Shown here: piece after piece, positions 9,710 through 19,848 of the stretch
Layout: each line of letters starts with the position of its first letter
Numbering within the stretch: position 1 is the stretch's first letter
Source of the DNA: Cocos nucifera
Taxonomy: Eukaryota; Streptophyta; Magnoliopsida; Arecales; Arecaceae
Reading direction: 5' to 3'
NCBI GenBank assembly: GCA_006176705.1
Contig: QRFJ01000082.1
Location: 1,142,390 to 1,206,389, forward strand
Length of the DNA: 64,000 bases
Position numbers and translations under genes: made by a program
The notes under the pieces: generated by a model
What the model was told of the DNA's origin: nothing
The model's database searches: none
What the model saw: only the letters and a program-made list of their open reading frames with translations

Positions 9710-12045
9710 ATGATACAGGAAAATATGATCGTGGCCCAGTATGAGGCTAAATTTACTGAACTATCCCACTTTGCTCCAGATCTTGTGGCAACTGACAATA
9801 TCAAGGCTCGGAGATTTGAAAAAGGGTTGAAGCTCAGAATTCGTGCGGGAGTGAGACCGATGCAGTTGACCACATATCGAGAGGTTGTCAATTTAGCAAA
9901 AATTGTGGAGTAAGAAAATAATAATATTCAATAGGAAAGGGAGCGACAACAGAAGAAGAGATCAAAATCTAGCGGTTATCCTGGCAAACAACCCAAACAC
10001 CAAGAAACTCGGTAAAAGGGTGACAAGTCAAAGAAAGAACCTCGGTGTGGCCGATGTGGAGGCATCCATCTGGAACAGAATTGTCGCTGGTTTTCTGGAG
10101 CCTATTTTAATTGTGGCCAGCAGGATCATAGAGCGGTGAACTGTCCTCGATCACAAAACCCTAGATATTAGCAGCCTTTTCAGAGTACACCTAGACCACC
10201 TACTTTTGGAGCACCGATCATTCATCAGGGTCAACCCTTAGGACAAGAAGGACCACCAAAATCAAAGACCCAGGCTCGTGTTTATGCTATGACTTAGTAG
10301 GATGTGGAGACATCAAATGCTGTAGTAGCAGGTACCCCAAAAATTCCTTACAACTTCATTTAAAATTAAGGTTATACAATCTTTTATGCATGATCGTAAT
10401 AGTAAAAAAATAAAATAAAATTCATCAGTATTATCAAAGTTGAGACTGCACTTGCTTGTGTTTTATTTGATCTCGGGGCTACTCATTCATTTGTTTCAAT
10501 CGAATTTACTAAAAAGATTGGTCTTAGGCCTGTGCTCTTGAAAGATGAGATGTGTGTATCTACTCCAAGTGGGAGTGTCATCGTGGTAGATATATTTTGC
10601 CTCTCTTGTATTGTGAGCATTGGAGATCATGATCTTGCATCTGATATGATGGTTCTAGAGATGAGAAATTTTGATGTAATCCTAGGGATAGATTAGCTTA
10701 CTTCATATCATACCACGGTGGACTGCTTTAGGAAGAGAGTGATCATTCAGATTTCAGGATAGGCACCACTCAATTTTTCTTGCAAAGGAATGAATGCCCC
10801 TATAAAAATTATATCAGTCATGCAGGCTTGCAAAATGTTAAGAAAGGGTTGTATGGGATATTTGATCAGTATTGTAGATACTCAATAGGAGGAGATCAAG
10901 ATAGAAAATATACCTATAGTAAGGAAATTTGATATTTTTTCAGAAGATCTTCCAGGATTACCTTATGATAGGAAGATAGAATTTTCAATTGATTTGACAT
11001 CCTGTGCTGAACCTATCTCTAAAGCCTCCTATCGTATGGCACCAGCTAAATTGAAAGAGCTCAAGGAGCAACTCCAAGAACTTCTTGATAAAGGCTTTAT
11101 CAGGCCTAGTGTCTCTCCATAGGATGCTCCGGTACTTTTCATTAAAAAGAAGGATGGAAGTATGAGACTGTGCATTGACTATTAGGAGTTGAACAAGTTG
11201 ACCATTCGGAATAAGTACCCTCTACCAAGGATAGATGATCTTTTTGACCAACTTTAGGGTGCTTAGATATTTTCAAAAATTGATTTTTGATTCGGATATC
11301 ACCAATTAAAAATTAAGGTGGACGATATATCTAAAATAACTTTTCGGACTCGATACGGACATTACGAATTCTTGGTTATGCCTTTTGGATTAACGAATGC
11401 TTCTGCAGCCTTTATGGACATGATGAATAGAGTGTTCAAGCCTTATTTAGATCAGTGTATGGTAGTATTTATTGATGACATTCTGGTATATTCTAAGAGT
11501 CCAAAAGATCATGAAAGACATTTGAGGATAGTATTACAGACACTGAGGGAGTAGAAGCTATATATAAAGTTAAAAAAATATCAGTTTTGGTTAGAAAGTA
11601 TTTCCTTCCTCGGACACATAATCTCTAAAGAAGGTATATCGATGGACCCAACGAAGATAGAGGCAATTATGAACTGAAAATAACCTACTAGTGTAATAGA
11701 AGTTCGCAGTTTTCTTGGATTAGCCGGATATTATAGAAGATTTGTAGAAGGATTCTCTTGCATAGCATTGCCTTTGATTCAGTTGACTCGTAAAGAAACA
11801 AAATTTGAATGGATAGAAGAATGTGAAAAGAGTTTTGATATTTGGTATCAGCTCCTATCCTTACCCTACCATCTGAGAAAGGAGGGTTTACTATTTTTAG
11901 TGATAGCTCCCAAAAAGGATTAGGATGTGTTCTTATGCAAAATGGAAAGGTGCTAGCTTATGCATCAAGGCAACTTAAATCATATGAACGAAACTATCCA
12001 ACCCATGATTTAGAGCTGGCAGTAGTTTTTAGAGCATTGTCTAAC
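9710..12045 (+). mobile_element. Ty3/gypsy polyprotein relic (gag to RNase H)
   Basis: Domains appear in family order. Gag is at 9710-9913 (VAQYEAKFTELSHFAPDL). A zinc knuckle near 10103-10146 reads YFNCGQQDHRAVNC, with the first Cys replaced by Tyr. The protease motif DLGATHSF lies at about 10469. Reverse transcriptase covers about 11000-11560, with FVMPFGL-like EFLVMPFGLTNA and the catalytic FIDDILVYS at about 11470. RNase H lies at 11842-12040 (FTIFSDSSQKGLGCVLMQNG). At least eight in-frame stops, mostly TAG or TGA where the family has CAG or TGG, and some frame changes kill it. Integrase and both LTRs are missing, and similarity stops abruptly near 12040. It lies between the unknown gene and the NLR. 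Confidence 0.85.
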
Positions 12046-13412
12046 CAGTTACATGTGAGTTTATTGGAAGAAAAAAAACTGTCATGTGACAGTCTCAAAG
12101 TCCACAGGAACTTCGAAAAGGTAAGAGGCAGCTAACATTTCAGCCCATCAGGACGCTGAGCGGAAGCTTTGCTAGGAGACTATCGTCCTTGGCTGGGGAA
12201 TATCTTGGGTGAGACGGGGCTTTCATGATATGGAAAGTATTGTAATAAGTGAGTCAGAAGCAACTCAATCCTAACGTGCTTCGAGATAGGAGCAATGCTG
12301 ATATTATTTGTAGAGCTCTTTAAAAAATGATTTAAGAGTGGAACAGAAAAATACCAGGTGTTGGTGCGATTAAAGAATGGGAGTCTACTTTCCAGCAATG
12401 GTAGTTGAAGATTTTGGAGAAGCTTTGTTTCATGAAGAGCGGTAATTTTCGAACCCAACTGTCATTTGTGGCGGAAACGTCGTAGCTAAAGGCTATCAGT
12501 AATGTTCAAATCCAACCTCATGCTTTTCATTTTTGAGGTAACTACTCTGTGTTTTGAGGCACGAGTACATAAAGAAGTTTTGAAACCGATAATCGGTTCA
12601 TGACAAACCAAAGTGCAGAGTATGAAATCTAGCATGTAACTGCATCAACGTCCTCACAAGGAATACCGCAAGCACCAAAAACCATGCTCCTGACACTAGC
12701 AGAAATTGACTTACGAAGTATACAATCCTTTAATTTTCTCAACATGCATACGAGAGAGAAAGAGAGAATATGAAGCTATGCCCTCATCATATGATACCCA
12801 TCCGTGAGACCTTTTTGCTCCGCATCACGATAACAATCAAACTACGAAATGAATTCATTGCCTTGATACCTGGCTTCATAACAAACAAACATGAAAATTT
12901 AGGTCAATCCAACGTATTAAATCAAACATATGTTATTTTATTGGCCTCAATAAGTATAACTTATTTGTATAATTTTGAGTATAGCTTACCATAATAATGG
13001 TGATGACACTTTTGCAATCATTCCCATCTATTGCCCTGAGCTTTGCCCTGCAAAAAAAACGTTCGATATCATCATTTTTTTTCTTTTATCTGGGTGAAAA
13101 TGCGGTTTCATCAATTTGGAACTCATTAAAAACTATATATATTGAATGAATCTTTTAGAAATGAATTTCGTATCAAGGAAGATATATAAGATTTCTCCGG
13201 GGGGGAATCAACGGAGACATATCAAAATTTTCAAACTTAACTCTTATTATAAAACATATCAGACGGAATTTTTTGTGTAATTTTTTCTTCTAAATTTAGA
13301 ATCTCACGGTTAACATTTGAAGACCAAATGCAGTATAGCTCAGGGAAACACAATCATTTCAAAGCGGCTATGAGGCATATACCAAAACATAAGAAGTGGG
13401 TTGGTAGAGCAA
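12046..13412. other. Interval between gypsy relic and NLR gene
   Basis: No gene was recognised. The first 500 bases are moderately GC-rich and unlike the polyprotein, perhaps foreign sequence joined at the truncation. The last 300 bases would hold the 3' untranslated region of the NLR gene, which runs leftward from 13413. No clear poly(A) signal was assigned. Confidence 0.35.
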
Positions 13413-16400
13413 CTAACACGAATTCATACCTTCATTTAATGGGCGCTCGGTCTGACCTTCGCGTCGAGGCTGAACAGAAGAAACCACTAGTTGTTTGTCA
13501 ATCCATAGTGAGAAGATGTGCTCAATCTTGGGCCAGTCTTCACCTACCTCCTCTTTGCACCGTCTCCTGAGCTCTGGACAATTGTCGATGCTCAAGAACC
13601 GAAGTTTAGTTGGCAGACCATCATTTGGCAAGCATAAAAGCTGAGGACAGTCTGAAATCTCAAAACGCACGAGTGATGTCAGGTTCTTGAGCCCATCTGG
13701 TAGGTACTGTAGCTGCCCACAGTTCTGGATTTCCAAGTCTTCCAGCTCCCCGAGGTTCTGCAGTCCCCTCGGTAGTGCACGGAGTTGAGAACAATGTTTG
13801 ATCGCAAAATAGGTGAGGCTAGAGGGGAGCCAATTGTCAGGCAATGATACCAACTGGTCACAGTGACTGATTTCCAAGCAGCTTATAGAAGCATGGCCAG
13901 GTTGGAGTTCTGAACGCAAGCTTATTGCTGGCAACCTGCTGAGGGTCAGGGAAGAAAGAGAAGCAACACTGGACCATGAGCTGAAAACCCACTCACCACT
14001 GGCCTTCACCTCTAAAGATTGGAGCGATGGGAAGCTTCGCAAGCCAACTAATTTTGGGGATCCCTCGATCTCCAACTTTGTCAGGGAAGGAAGATTATGA
14101 GTAAGTTGTCGAAGATTAGTGCAGTTCTTGAAAACAAGCTCTCGAAGAGAAGTGAGGAGGCAATTATCATCTCCACACCAAACCTGCAAGCAATGCATGC
14201 TCTCGAAGTGTAGCTTTTGCAATGATGGGAACTTTCTTCCGTCATGACCACAAAATGAGCAATCCACTCTCTTCACTGAATCCATTCCCTTTACGTACAG
14301 TTCCTTCAGAACAGGCATCTGTCCTAGCGGTGGGAGTACTTCACATTTACCGCAGTCCGAGAGTGACAAGATTACTAGATTGGAGAAGGAAGAATGACAT
14401 ATCCAATCTGGAAATGAAGCACCTCCATAGCCTACGATCCTTAGCTCTCTGAGGTTGGTGTGAGGTTGGAGACTATCTAGAACTTTCTCATCATGCACAC
14501 CACGTGAATAGCTCCATCGTAGCTCTAACCTGTGAATGTATCGCTTTCCAGCTAAATTCGCCTCCAATGCTTCTGCTGCATCTAGAACAAGATGAAGGTT
14601 TGAAATTAGAAGTTCTCCATGGAGATCATTCAGGTCTTTCAGCTCACTTATCCCAGATTTATACGTAGCGACGACAAATCTTGACAATGTCTGGAGTTCG
14701 GTTAATAGCCCAATTTCTGGTGGCATTGACCTTAAATTATGCACTCTAGACTTGGCTCCCTCTGTCCCCAACACTGAATCATCATCAAGACGTAGATCAA
14801 GATGCCGCAATTTTCGAAGATTCCTCGTGTTCCAAGGCAGCTCGACAATGTCACAATTTCTAAGACCCAATATTTGAAGGTTGTACAGGCAACCCACTGA
14901 TTCAGGCAGCCTTGTAATATTTGTGTTTCGAAGCTGGAGGCACCGAAGATGCTTCAAAGTGCCGATCGACTTGGGCAACATGGTCAGGCTTGAATGGCTT
15001 AGGTCCAAAGTGCGCAGTCTTTTCAAGCGCTTTGCAAGTTTGTTGGGTATCCTCATCTCGTACGTTCTGTACCCACCAGCAAGTAGGAGTGTGTACAAGC
15101 CCCTGCATTTGTAAATGTCCTCAAACATACTCTCCTTTCGGTTAGACAAATTTGATTGCGTCGAGTCATCACGCACAAACTGGTTGCCGATCAATGATAA
15201 ATGCCGAGTTTTTGCAGGGTCGTTGGGCCGTCGACCAAGCTGCAGTATACAGCAATCCTCTGCTGCCACGCGCTGGGCATAGTTGTGAATAAGATTGTGC
15301 ATTGTGTATCTAGGTTGGCCGCTGCTATAATCAAAATGCGAGAATTGGAAAAATGATCTTTGCACGAGGGTATCAAAGTAGGATCCAGCAATGTCCTCAA
15401 TGAGCTCTTCTCCTCGCGGCTGAATGAAATGTTGTGCCATCCACAGCTGAACTACAAACTCCTTCTCAAACTCATAACCTTTTGGAATCAAGGAACAATA
15501 TGCGAAACATGGCTTAAGGTAACTGGGCAACTGCTGATAGCTCGGCCTAACGGCACGAGAAATGTCGCTGTTCTCACCTGAGAATTCCCAGTCCTCACCC
15601 TGTAAAATTGCTTCCCACTTGCTTCTGTCAGCTACCCTGCTCAGCCTATGCCCCAAAGCAATCGCTGCAAGAGGCGATCCCTTGCACTTGTTCACAATTT
15701 CTCTTCCGATATCATCTAGATCAGAAAAATTCTGTTGATCTCGTGCAAATGCATATCGGCAAAACAAAGACCAGCAGTCGTCGTCCGATAAACCCTGCAG
15801 ATAGTATGGAGATGAGGTGCTTATGATATCCGCAACTACCTCAATCCTAGTAGTGACCAATATCTTGCTTCCTTTGGCGCCATATAGCAAGGGGACCCTA
15901 AGCCTCTCCCATTCTACGGGGTCGTCATTCCATACATCATCTAAGACGAGCAAGTATCTCTTTCCAGCCAGCTTCTCCTTGAGGTGTTTCTGAAGATTGT
16001 CGAGATAGTCAAGAGGATATGCACAACTATCCATGGATTCTATCATGGCTTTCGTGAGTTTATTTACATTGAAATCGTAGGACACATGAATCCACAGCGT
16101 GAGCTCAAAATGTTTCTTTATGGCCTCATCGTCGTAGACTAACTGCGTAAGAGTGGTCTTTCCAATCCCACACATTCCATGTATGGCAACAACAGAAATG
16201 TTCCCCCCGCTCTCCATATGCGATGATACCAACAGTTCTACGATCCTTTGCTTATCGCTCTCCCTGCCAAGAGGTAATGAAGGATTAAGTAGTGAGCTGC
16301 TCTCACGATGGTCGCCGCGCTCTTCTCGATTTGTCATTCCATCCCCCACTCTCAAATTCCTTCTCTTTATGATGACATCTAGTTCATTGGCTATCGGTTT

Positions 16401-16754
16401 AATTTTATGGGACATTCTGAGCCAGAACAAGCCACGCGTAGGATTGATGAAGGACAAGGAGTTGCGTACCCGTGCATATGGGATCAGACGCCGGCGTTCA
16501 ACTTCGGTGGCAAACTCATCCAACACATCAGTTGCCTTATAGGCGAGGCCCCTGAGATCGTTCAGCCACAATTTCACTGCTTCGTCAGCGGGAGGCCTCT
16601 CCTCTGCATCCCTAAGGACAGCTTGAATCGTGGAGAGATTGTCCTTGAGATTTCTAAGTTCTTCGTCGGCTCCGTAGATCTCTGATAGAAGAGTGAACAA
16701 GTTCTGAAACAAGACCTGTAGAAAGGCCGACAGGACGTCACCTCCTCCTGTCAT
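13413..16754 (-). CDS. CC-NBS-LRR (NLR) disease-resistance-type protein
   Basis: A single uninterrupted frame encodes 1113 residues, full length for the family. NLRs are intracellular receptors that detect pathogen effectors and trigger defence. Residues 1-130 form an Rx-type coiled-coil domain. The P-loop GMCGIGKTT is at 193-201, LWIHVSYDF (RNBS-A) at about 220, kinase-2 YLLVLDDVWN at 267-276 and GSKILVTTR at 295-303. GLPL is changed to GSPLAA (359-364), and CFAYCSLIP (RNBS-D) starts at 416. The MHD position reads MHN (485-487). Leucine-rich repeats fill roughly 560-1085. The Met start fits because MTGGGDVLSAFLQVLF aligns with usual NLR N-termini. GC content is visibly higher than in the flanks. 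A possible donor (gaag|gtatga) near the stop leaves room for an alternative C-terminus. Which pathogen it might recognise cannot be told. Confidence 0.95.
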   Translation of the reverse strand: MTGGGDVLSAFLQVLFQNLFTLLSEIYGADEELRNLKDNLSTIQAVLRDAEERPPADEAVKLWLNDLRGLAYKATDVLDEFATEVERRRLIPYARVRNSLSFINPTRGLFWLRMSHKIKPIANELDVIIKRRNLRVGDGMTNREERGDHRESSSLLNPSLPLGRESDKQRIVELLVSSHMESGGNISVVAIHGMCGIGKTTLTQLVYDDEAIKKHFELTLWIHVSYDFNVNKLTKAMIESMDSCAYPLDYLDNLQKHLKEKLAGKRYLLVLDDVWNDDPVEWERLRVPLLYGAKGSKILVTTRIEVVADIISTSSPYYLQGLSDDDCWSLFCRYAFARDQQNFSDLDDIGREIVNKCKGSPLAAIALGHRLSRVADRSKWEAILQGEDWEFSGENSDISRAVRPSYQQLPSYLKPCFAYCSLIPKGYEFEKEFVVQLWMAQHFIQPRGEELIEDIAGSYFDTLVQRSFFQFSHFDYSSGQPRYTMHNLIHNYAQRVAAEDCCILQLGRRPNDPAKTRHLSLIGNQFVRDDSTQSNLSNRKESMFEDIYKCRGLYTLLLAGGYRTYEMRIPNKLAKRLKRLRTLDLSHSSLTMLPKSIGTLKHLRCLQLRNTNITRLPESVGCLYNLQILGLRNCDIVELPWNTRNLRKLRHLDLRLDDDSVLGTEGAKSRVHNLRSMPPEIGLLTELQTLSRFVVATYKSGISELKDLNDLHGELLISNLHLVLDAAEALEANLAGKRYIHRLELRWSYSRGVHDEKVLDSLQPHTNLRELRIVGYGGASFPDWICHSSFSNLVILSLSDCGKCEVLPPLGQMPVLKELYVKGMDSVKRVDCSFCGHDGRKFPSLQKLHFESMHCLQVWCGDDNCLLTSLRELVFKNCTNLRQLTHNLPSLTKLEIEGSPKLVGLRSFPSLQSLEVKASGEWVFSSWSSVASLSSLTLSRLPAISLRSELQPGHASISCLEISHCDQLVSLPDNWLPSSLTYFAIKHCSQLRALPRGLQNLGELEDLEIQNCGQLQYLPDGLKNLTSLVRFEISDCPQLLCLPNDGLPTKLRFLSIDNCPELRRRCKEEVGEDWPKIEHIFSLWIDKQLVVSSVQPRREGQTERPLNEGMNSC

Positions 16755-17651
16755 TTGCTTTATTGCTTGCGAGAGAGAGAGAGACGGAGAGAGATTTTGC
16801 CTCAGAGCCCCTGTGTCCGCAAGAAAAGACGATGAGGGAGCAGAAGAGGTAAAGAGATATTTTGTCCTGAGAGGCTTCGTGTCCGTTAAAATAAGAAATG
16901 AAGAGGAAGCCAGGGCGCTGACCTCCTGGTCAAACTTATTGGCCAGACTGGCCGAACACGGAACCGAAAGAAAATTTTTTTTTTTTTATACGCCGTGCTC
17001 CGGTCTCGTGATTATTTTATTCCAATCCCGTGAGTCGATCACCATGAATGATGCATAATTTTTTTTTTAAAAAAAAAAAATAGAGGGCCTAGACGTATCT
17101 TCTGCCTGCAAGAAGAATCGCATCCGATGTAGATCTCAACACACTTCAAACTTTCTCCTCCATCGGACTGCATCGCTCTCGAAGGATGATTGCATAATTT
17201 ATATCCGTGGATTCGTGCGAACGATGATGAATCCTTCTTTCTCGTGGAAGATAAAAACCCTAGAGTCATTAAGCCGTATACATGTTGAAAGGTACTCTTG
17301 GACGAACATTAAGCCGGTCATTGACTTCAGCATCCAATTTACTTGGAACTGTGTGCAATTCTTTACGACGGAAGCATTTGTTCTTCCTAGCAACTACGTT
17401 TGTAGGTCCCGGTGGACCTATCCACCCAATCTAGAACACTATCGTTTTCCAATTTCTGTCGTGAAATTCCATTCAGTGTCTCTGGAATCCCATTCGTTGA
17501 ACCGGTTGCATTCAGTCCCCGTGGCTTTGCCATCAATCAACCCCCCCCCCCCTTCGAGAACGGGGGATGCCTGTCAAAATATGACAGCATGAAGCAATCT
17601 AAACCGCTTCCAATATGCGCGAATCCAAGAACTGGCAGAATTTCTTTTCCT
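16755..17651. other. NLR upstream region
   Basis: This should contain the promoter and 5' leader of the minus-strand NLR. A GA-rich stretch (about 16768-16795) lies just before its start codon. Other landmarks are homopolymer runs at about 16976-16987 (T) and 17065-17080 (T then A), a short inverted repeat taggtcc/ggaccta near 17403-17420, and a C-run at about 17541-17553. No TATA box can be assigned with confidence. The short frames here look non-coding. Confidence 0.4.
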
Positions 17652-18029
17652 TTTCACATTGTTGAATGACAATAGTTAGTTCAACAGTTAATTGGTGTTT
17701 TGCTGTGACTCAGTCGATGCAATTTTTCTTTTAAGATCTGTGGGTATGTTATGTGCTATGATTCCTTATTGCCAAATCTGGTCTCGTTTATTGACTCTGT
17801 TACATCATCCTCGAAGCAGACAGAAATGACAGAAATAACAGTTGCAACCACGTCCTTGATGTCCAAGATGCTATTAAAGACCTGAGGGATAGGATTGAGT
17901 GTCAGATGCATAAATCAGAAGATGAGCACCAAAAAAAATTACATTATCATGAGATTATTTTTTTTTTCTTTTTTTTTTTTGGTTTTGATGCCTCACATAT
18001 ATTTGCATGAATTACTCGAATAAAAATAT
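17652..18029 (+). pseudogene. Second copy of the 4262-4398 exon and flanks
   Basis: This block matches 4092-4470 along its full length: intron end, exon and start of the next intron, in the same orientation. The copied exon reads CNHVLDVQDAIKDLRDRIEC, then QMHKSEDEHQKKLHYHE, keeping the frame despite substitutions and a 3-codon deletion. The acceptor side has a small acagaaatg-type duplication. The donor dinucleotide gagGT has become gagAT, so normal splicing is probably lost. It ends exactly where a TGTTGATGC LTR start appears at 18030, so the copy seems cut by an insertion. No other exons of the gene were found nearby. Confidence 0.75.
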
Positions 18030-19848
18030 TGTTGATGCTGAAATCGACTGTCAGTCAGAGTGGATGGCTGGAATGGTAGCATGTCCTTCCGGAGAAATAA
18101 CTTGCAAAGAAGTCATAATCGAAGGTGGCTCTAACTGAGACCCTCCAATACTCAAGTCAGTTTCATCAGGCAATAAAAGAGAAAGAGTAAAGAGAAAATA
18201 TTCGCATACCCTTGGGGATCTTTTTATTGATCTTTTTATAGGTAAGGGCTGACAAGCGGTTAAAAAAATTCATCTGATCGATTAGAGCATAGTTATAGTG
18301 TGATCTTAGGCCAAGATCTGCAAGATCAGATGGTTACACCTACCTTATTTGCTTTGGCGTCGGTTAGAATGCTACAGGTGCTTTTGAATTCGAATTGAGG
18401 GTGCCGGTAGGATCGGCTAGCTTTGGTTGAGGTTATTTAGGAGCAGGCCGATGGATATGGATGCTGAAGCTAGGAGTGGACTTGAGCCATTAGTTAGAGT
18501 GGGGAGAAGGGATATCTGAAGTATATTTGTTACTAAAGTTTGGGATTGACTGATGACGGTTGAATTAGGGTCTAGGATAAGGATCAATGGAAGTTAAAAG
18601 GATTAGGTTATACACATAATAGCCCGTCGATTTGGAAGAAATCTATCTTTATCTTGATATATCTATCTCCAGTGATGTCAACGTGCCGATTCTGCATCTG
18701 ATGATGTTATCATGCTGGTCTTGCACTGTGATAATCTAGTTATTTAAAAAAAAAAAATTGAAATCTCACATGCAAGGTGCGTGAGGTAGCAACGAAAGAC
18801 TTCCGATTGGAGTCTTTCTTCTCCTCTCTGACTCTAGCTAGGCAAAGGAGCCTAGGGCTCGTCAAACTCTGACCAAAACCCTTGGACTCGGCCTATAAAA
18901 GGCCCCCAAATCCTCCTCTTAGGCACCGCTTCCCATCTTTGATTTTCTGTCGGCAAATTCCATGGGACTTTCAAGTATTTCCACCAAGTATTTTCGAGAA
19001 TTAACCACCATTGCTTCACTGCTGTTTTGTCACTGGTTGAGGTAAGAAGATCCTTATCTCTTTCTCCATCTTCTTCTGATTTCTTAGGCATAGTCAAAAA
19101 TTTGATTATGATCGGCAAGTCATCGGATTTTTCTTTGAATTGAGCATCCCCTATTTTTTCATGGACTTTCTTTGATTTTTCTACCATTAGTTGTTGCCGT
19201 CGATTGTCAGAATCATGACTGCCAACTACCACCATGGCCTTCCCCTCTAGCCATGAGCATCGTCGAAAGGGAGGAGGATTTCCCTTGCCTTGGGAACAAG
19301 GGGATAAAGAGTCCCCTATTTCATGAAGAAGAAAGAGGACTATGGATCCTCTATTTCACTATGAGAGAAAAAAAAGAAAACAAGAAAAAGAAAAAAAGAG
19401 AAAGAAAAAGAAAGAAAGAAAAAAAAGAAAAAGAAAAGAAAAGAAGAAAAGAAGAAGAGAGAGATTTTCTCTCTCTTCCCTCTCTTCCTTCTCTAAGTTT
19501 GAAATTTCTACTTTCTCTCTCTAGTCTCTCTCTATAAAATTTTTCTCTACAAAATTTCTCTCTAGATCATTTCTCTATCCATGTAATTTTCTCTCTATGA
19601 TTAATCCAATAAAGATTTCTTCTAATGATTTAGATCTAACCCTCTTTTTTTATCTTATTTTTTCTCTATTGAAGGCTAATGGTCTTGTTAATTTATTTGA
19701 TTAGATCCTTTACCATCAGAGGAGCGCCAGATCTAGAGATCAGTCATGTGCTACTTATGGATTCAATTGTTTGTAAATTTTCTCTCATCTTTAGATTTAT
19801 TTTTATATATGTATCAGAAATGTATCAAGCAAATCAATGATTCTAACA
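18030..19848 (+). mobile_element. Probable LTR (element C) with promoter and PBS
   Basis: The left edge TGTTGATGC is placed where similarity to the duplicated exon block ends. The right edge is placed at ...TTCTAACA before a primer-binding-like sequence. Between them lie a TATA box (cctataaaagg at 18894) and a leader with a purine-rich then pyrimidine-rich segment. A ccaataaag polyadenylation-like signal lies near 19605. Following the edge, tagtattagag (19851) is a decayed form of tggtatcagag, the usual initiator-tRNA site. TG..CA-type ends fit. No second LTR was found in the window, so length and identity rest on this inference. Confidence 0.45.

Noticed and set aside
14881..16685. Several plus-strand frames of 70-129 residues within the NLR gene
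   Set aside because: All are antisense shadows of the intact NLR frame.
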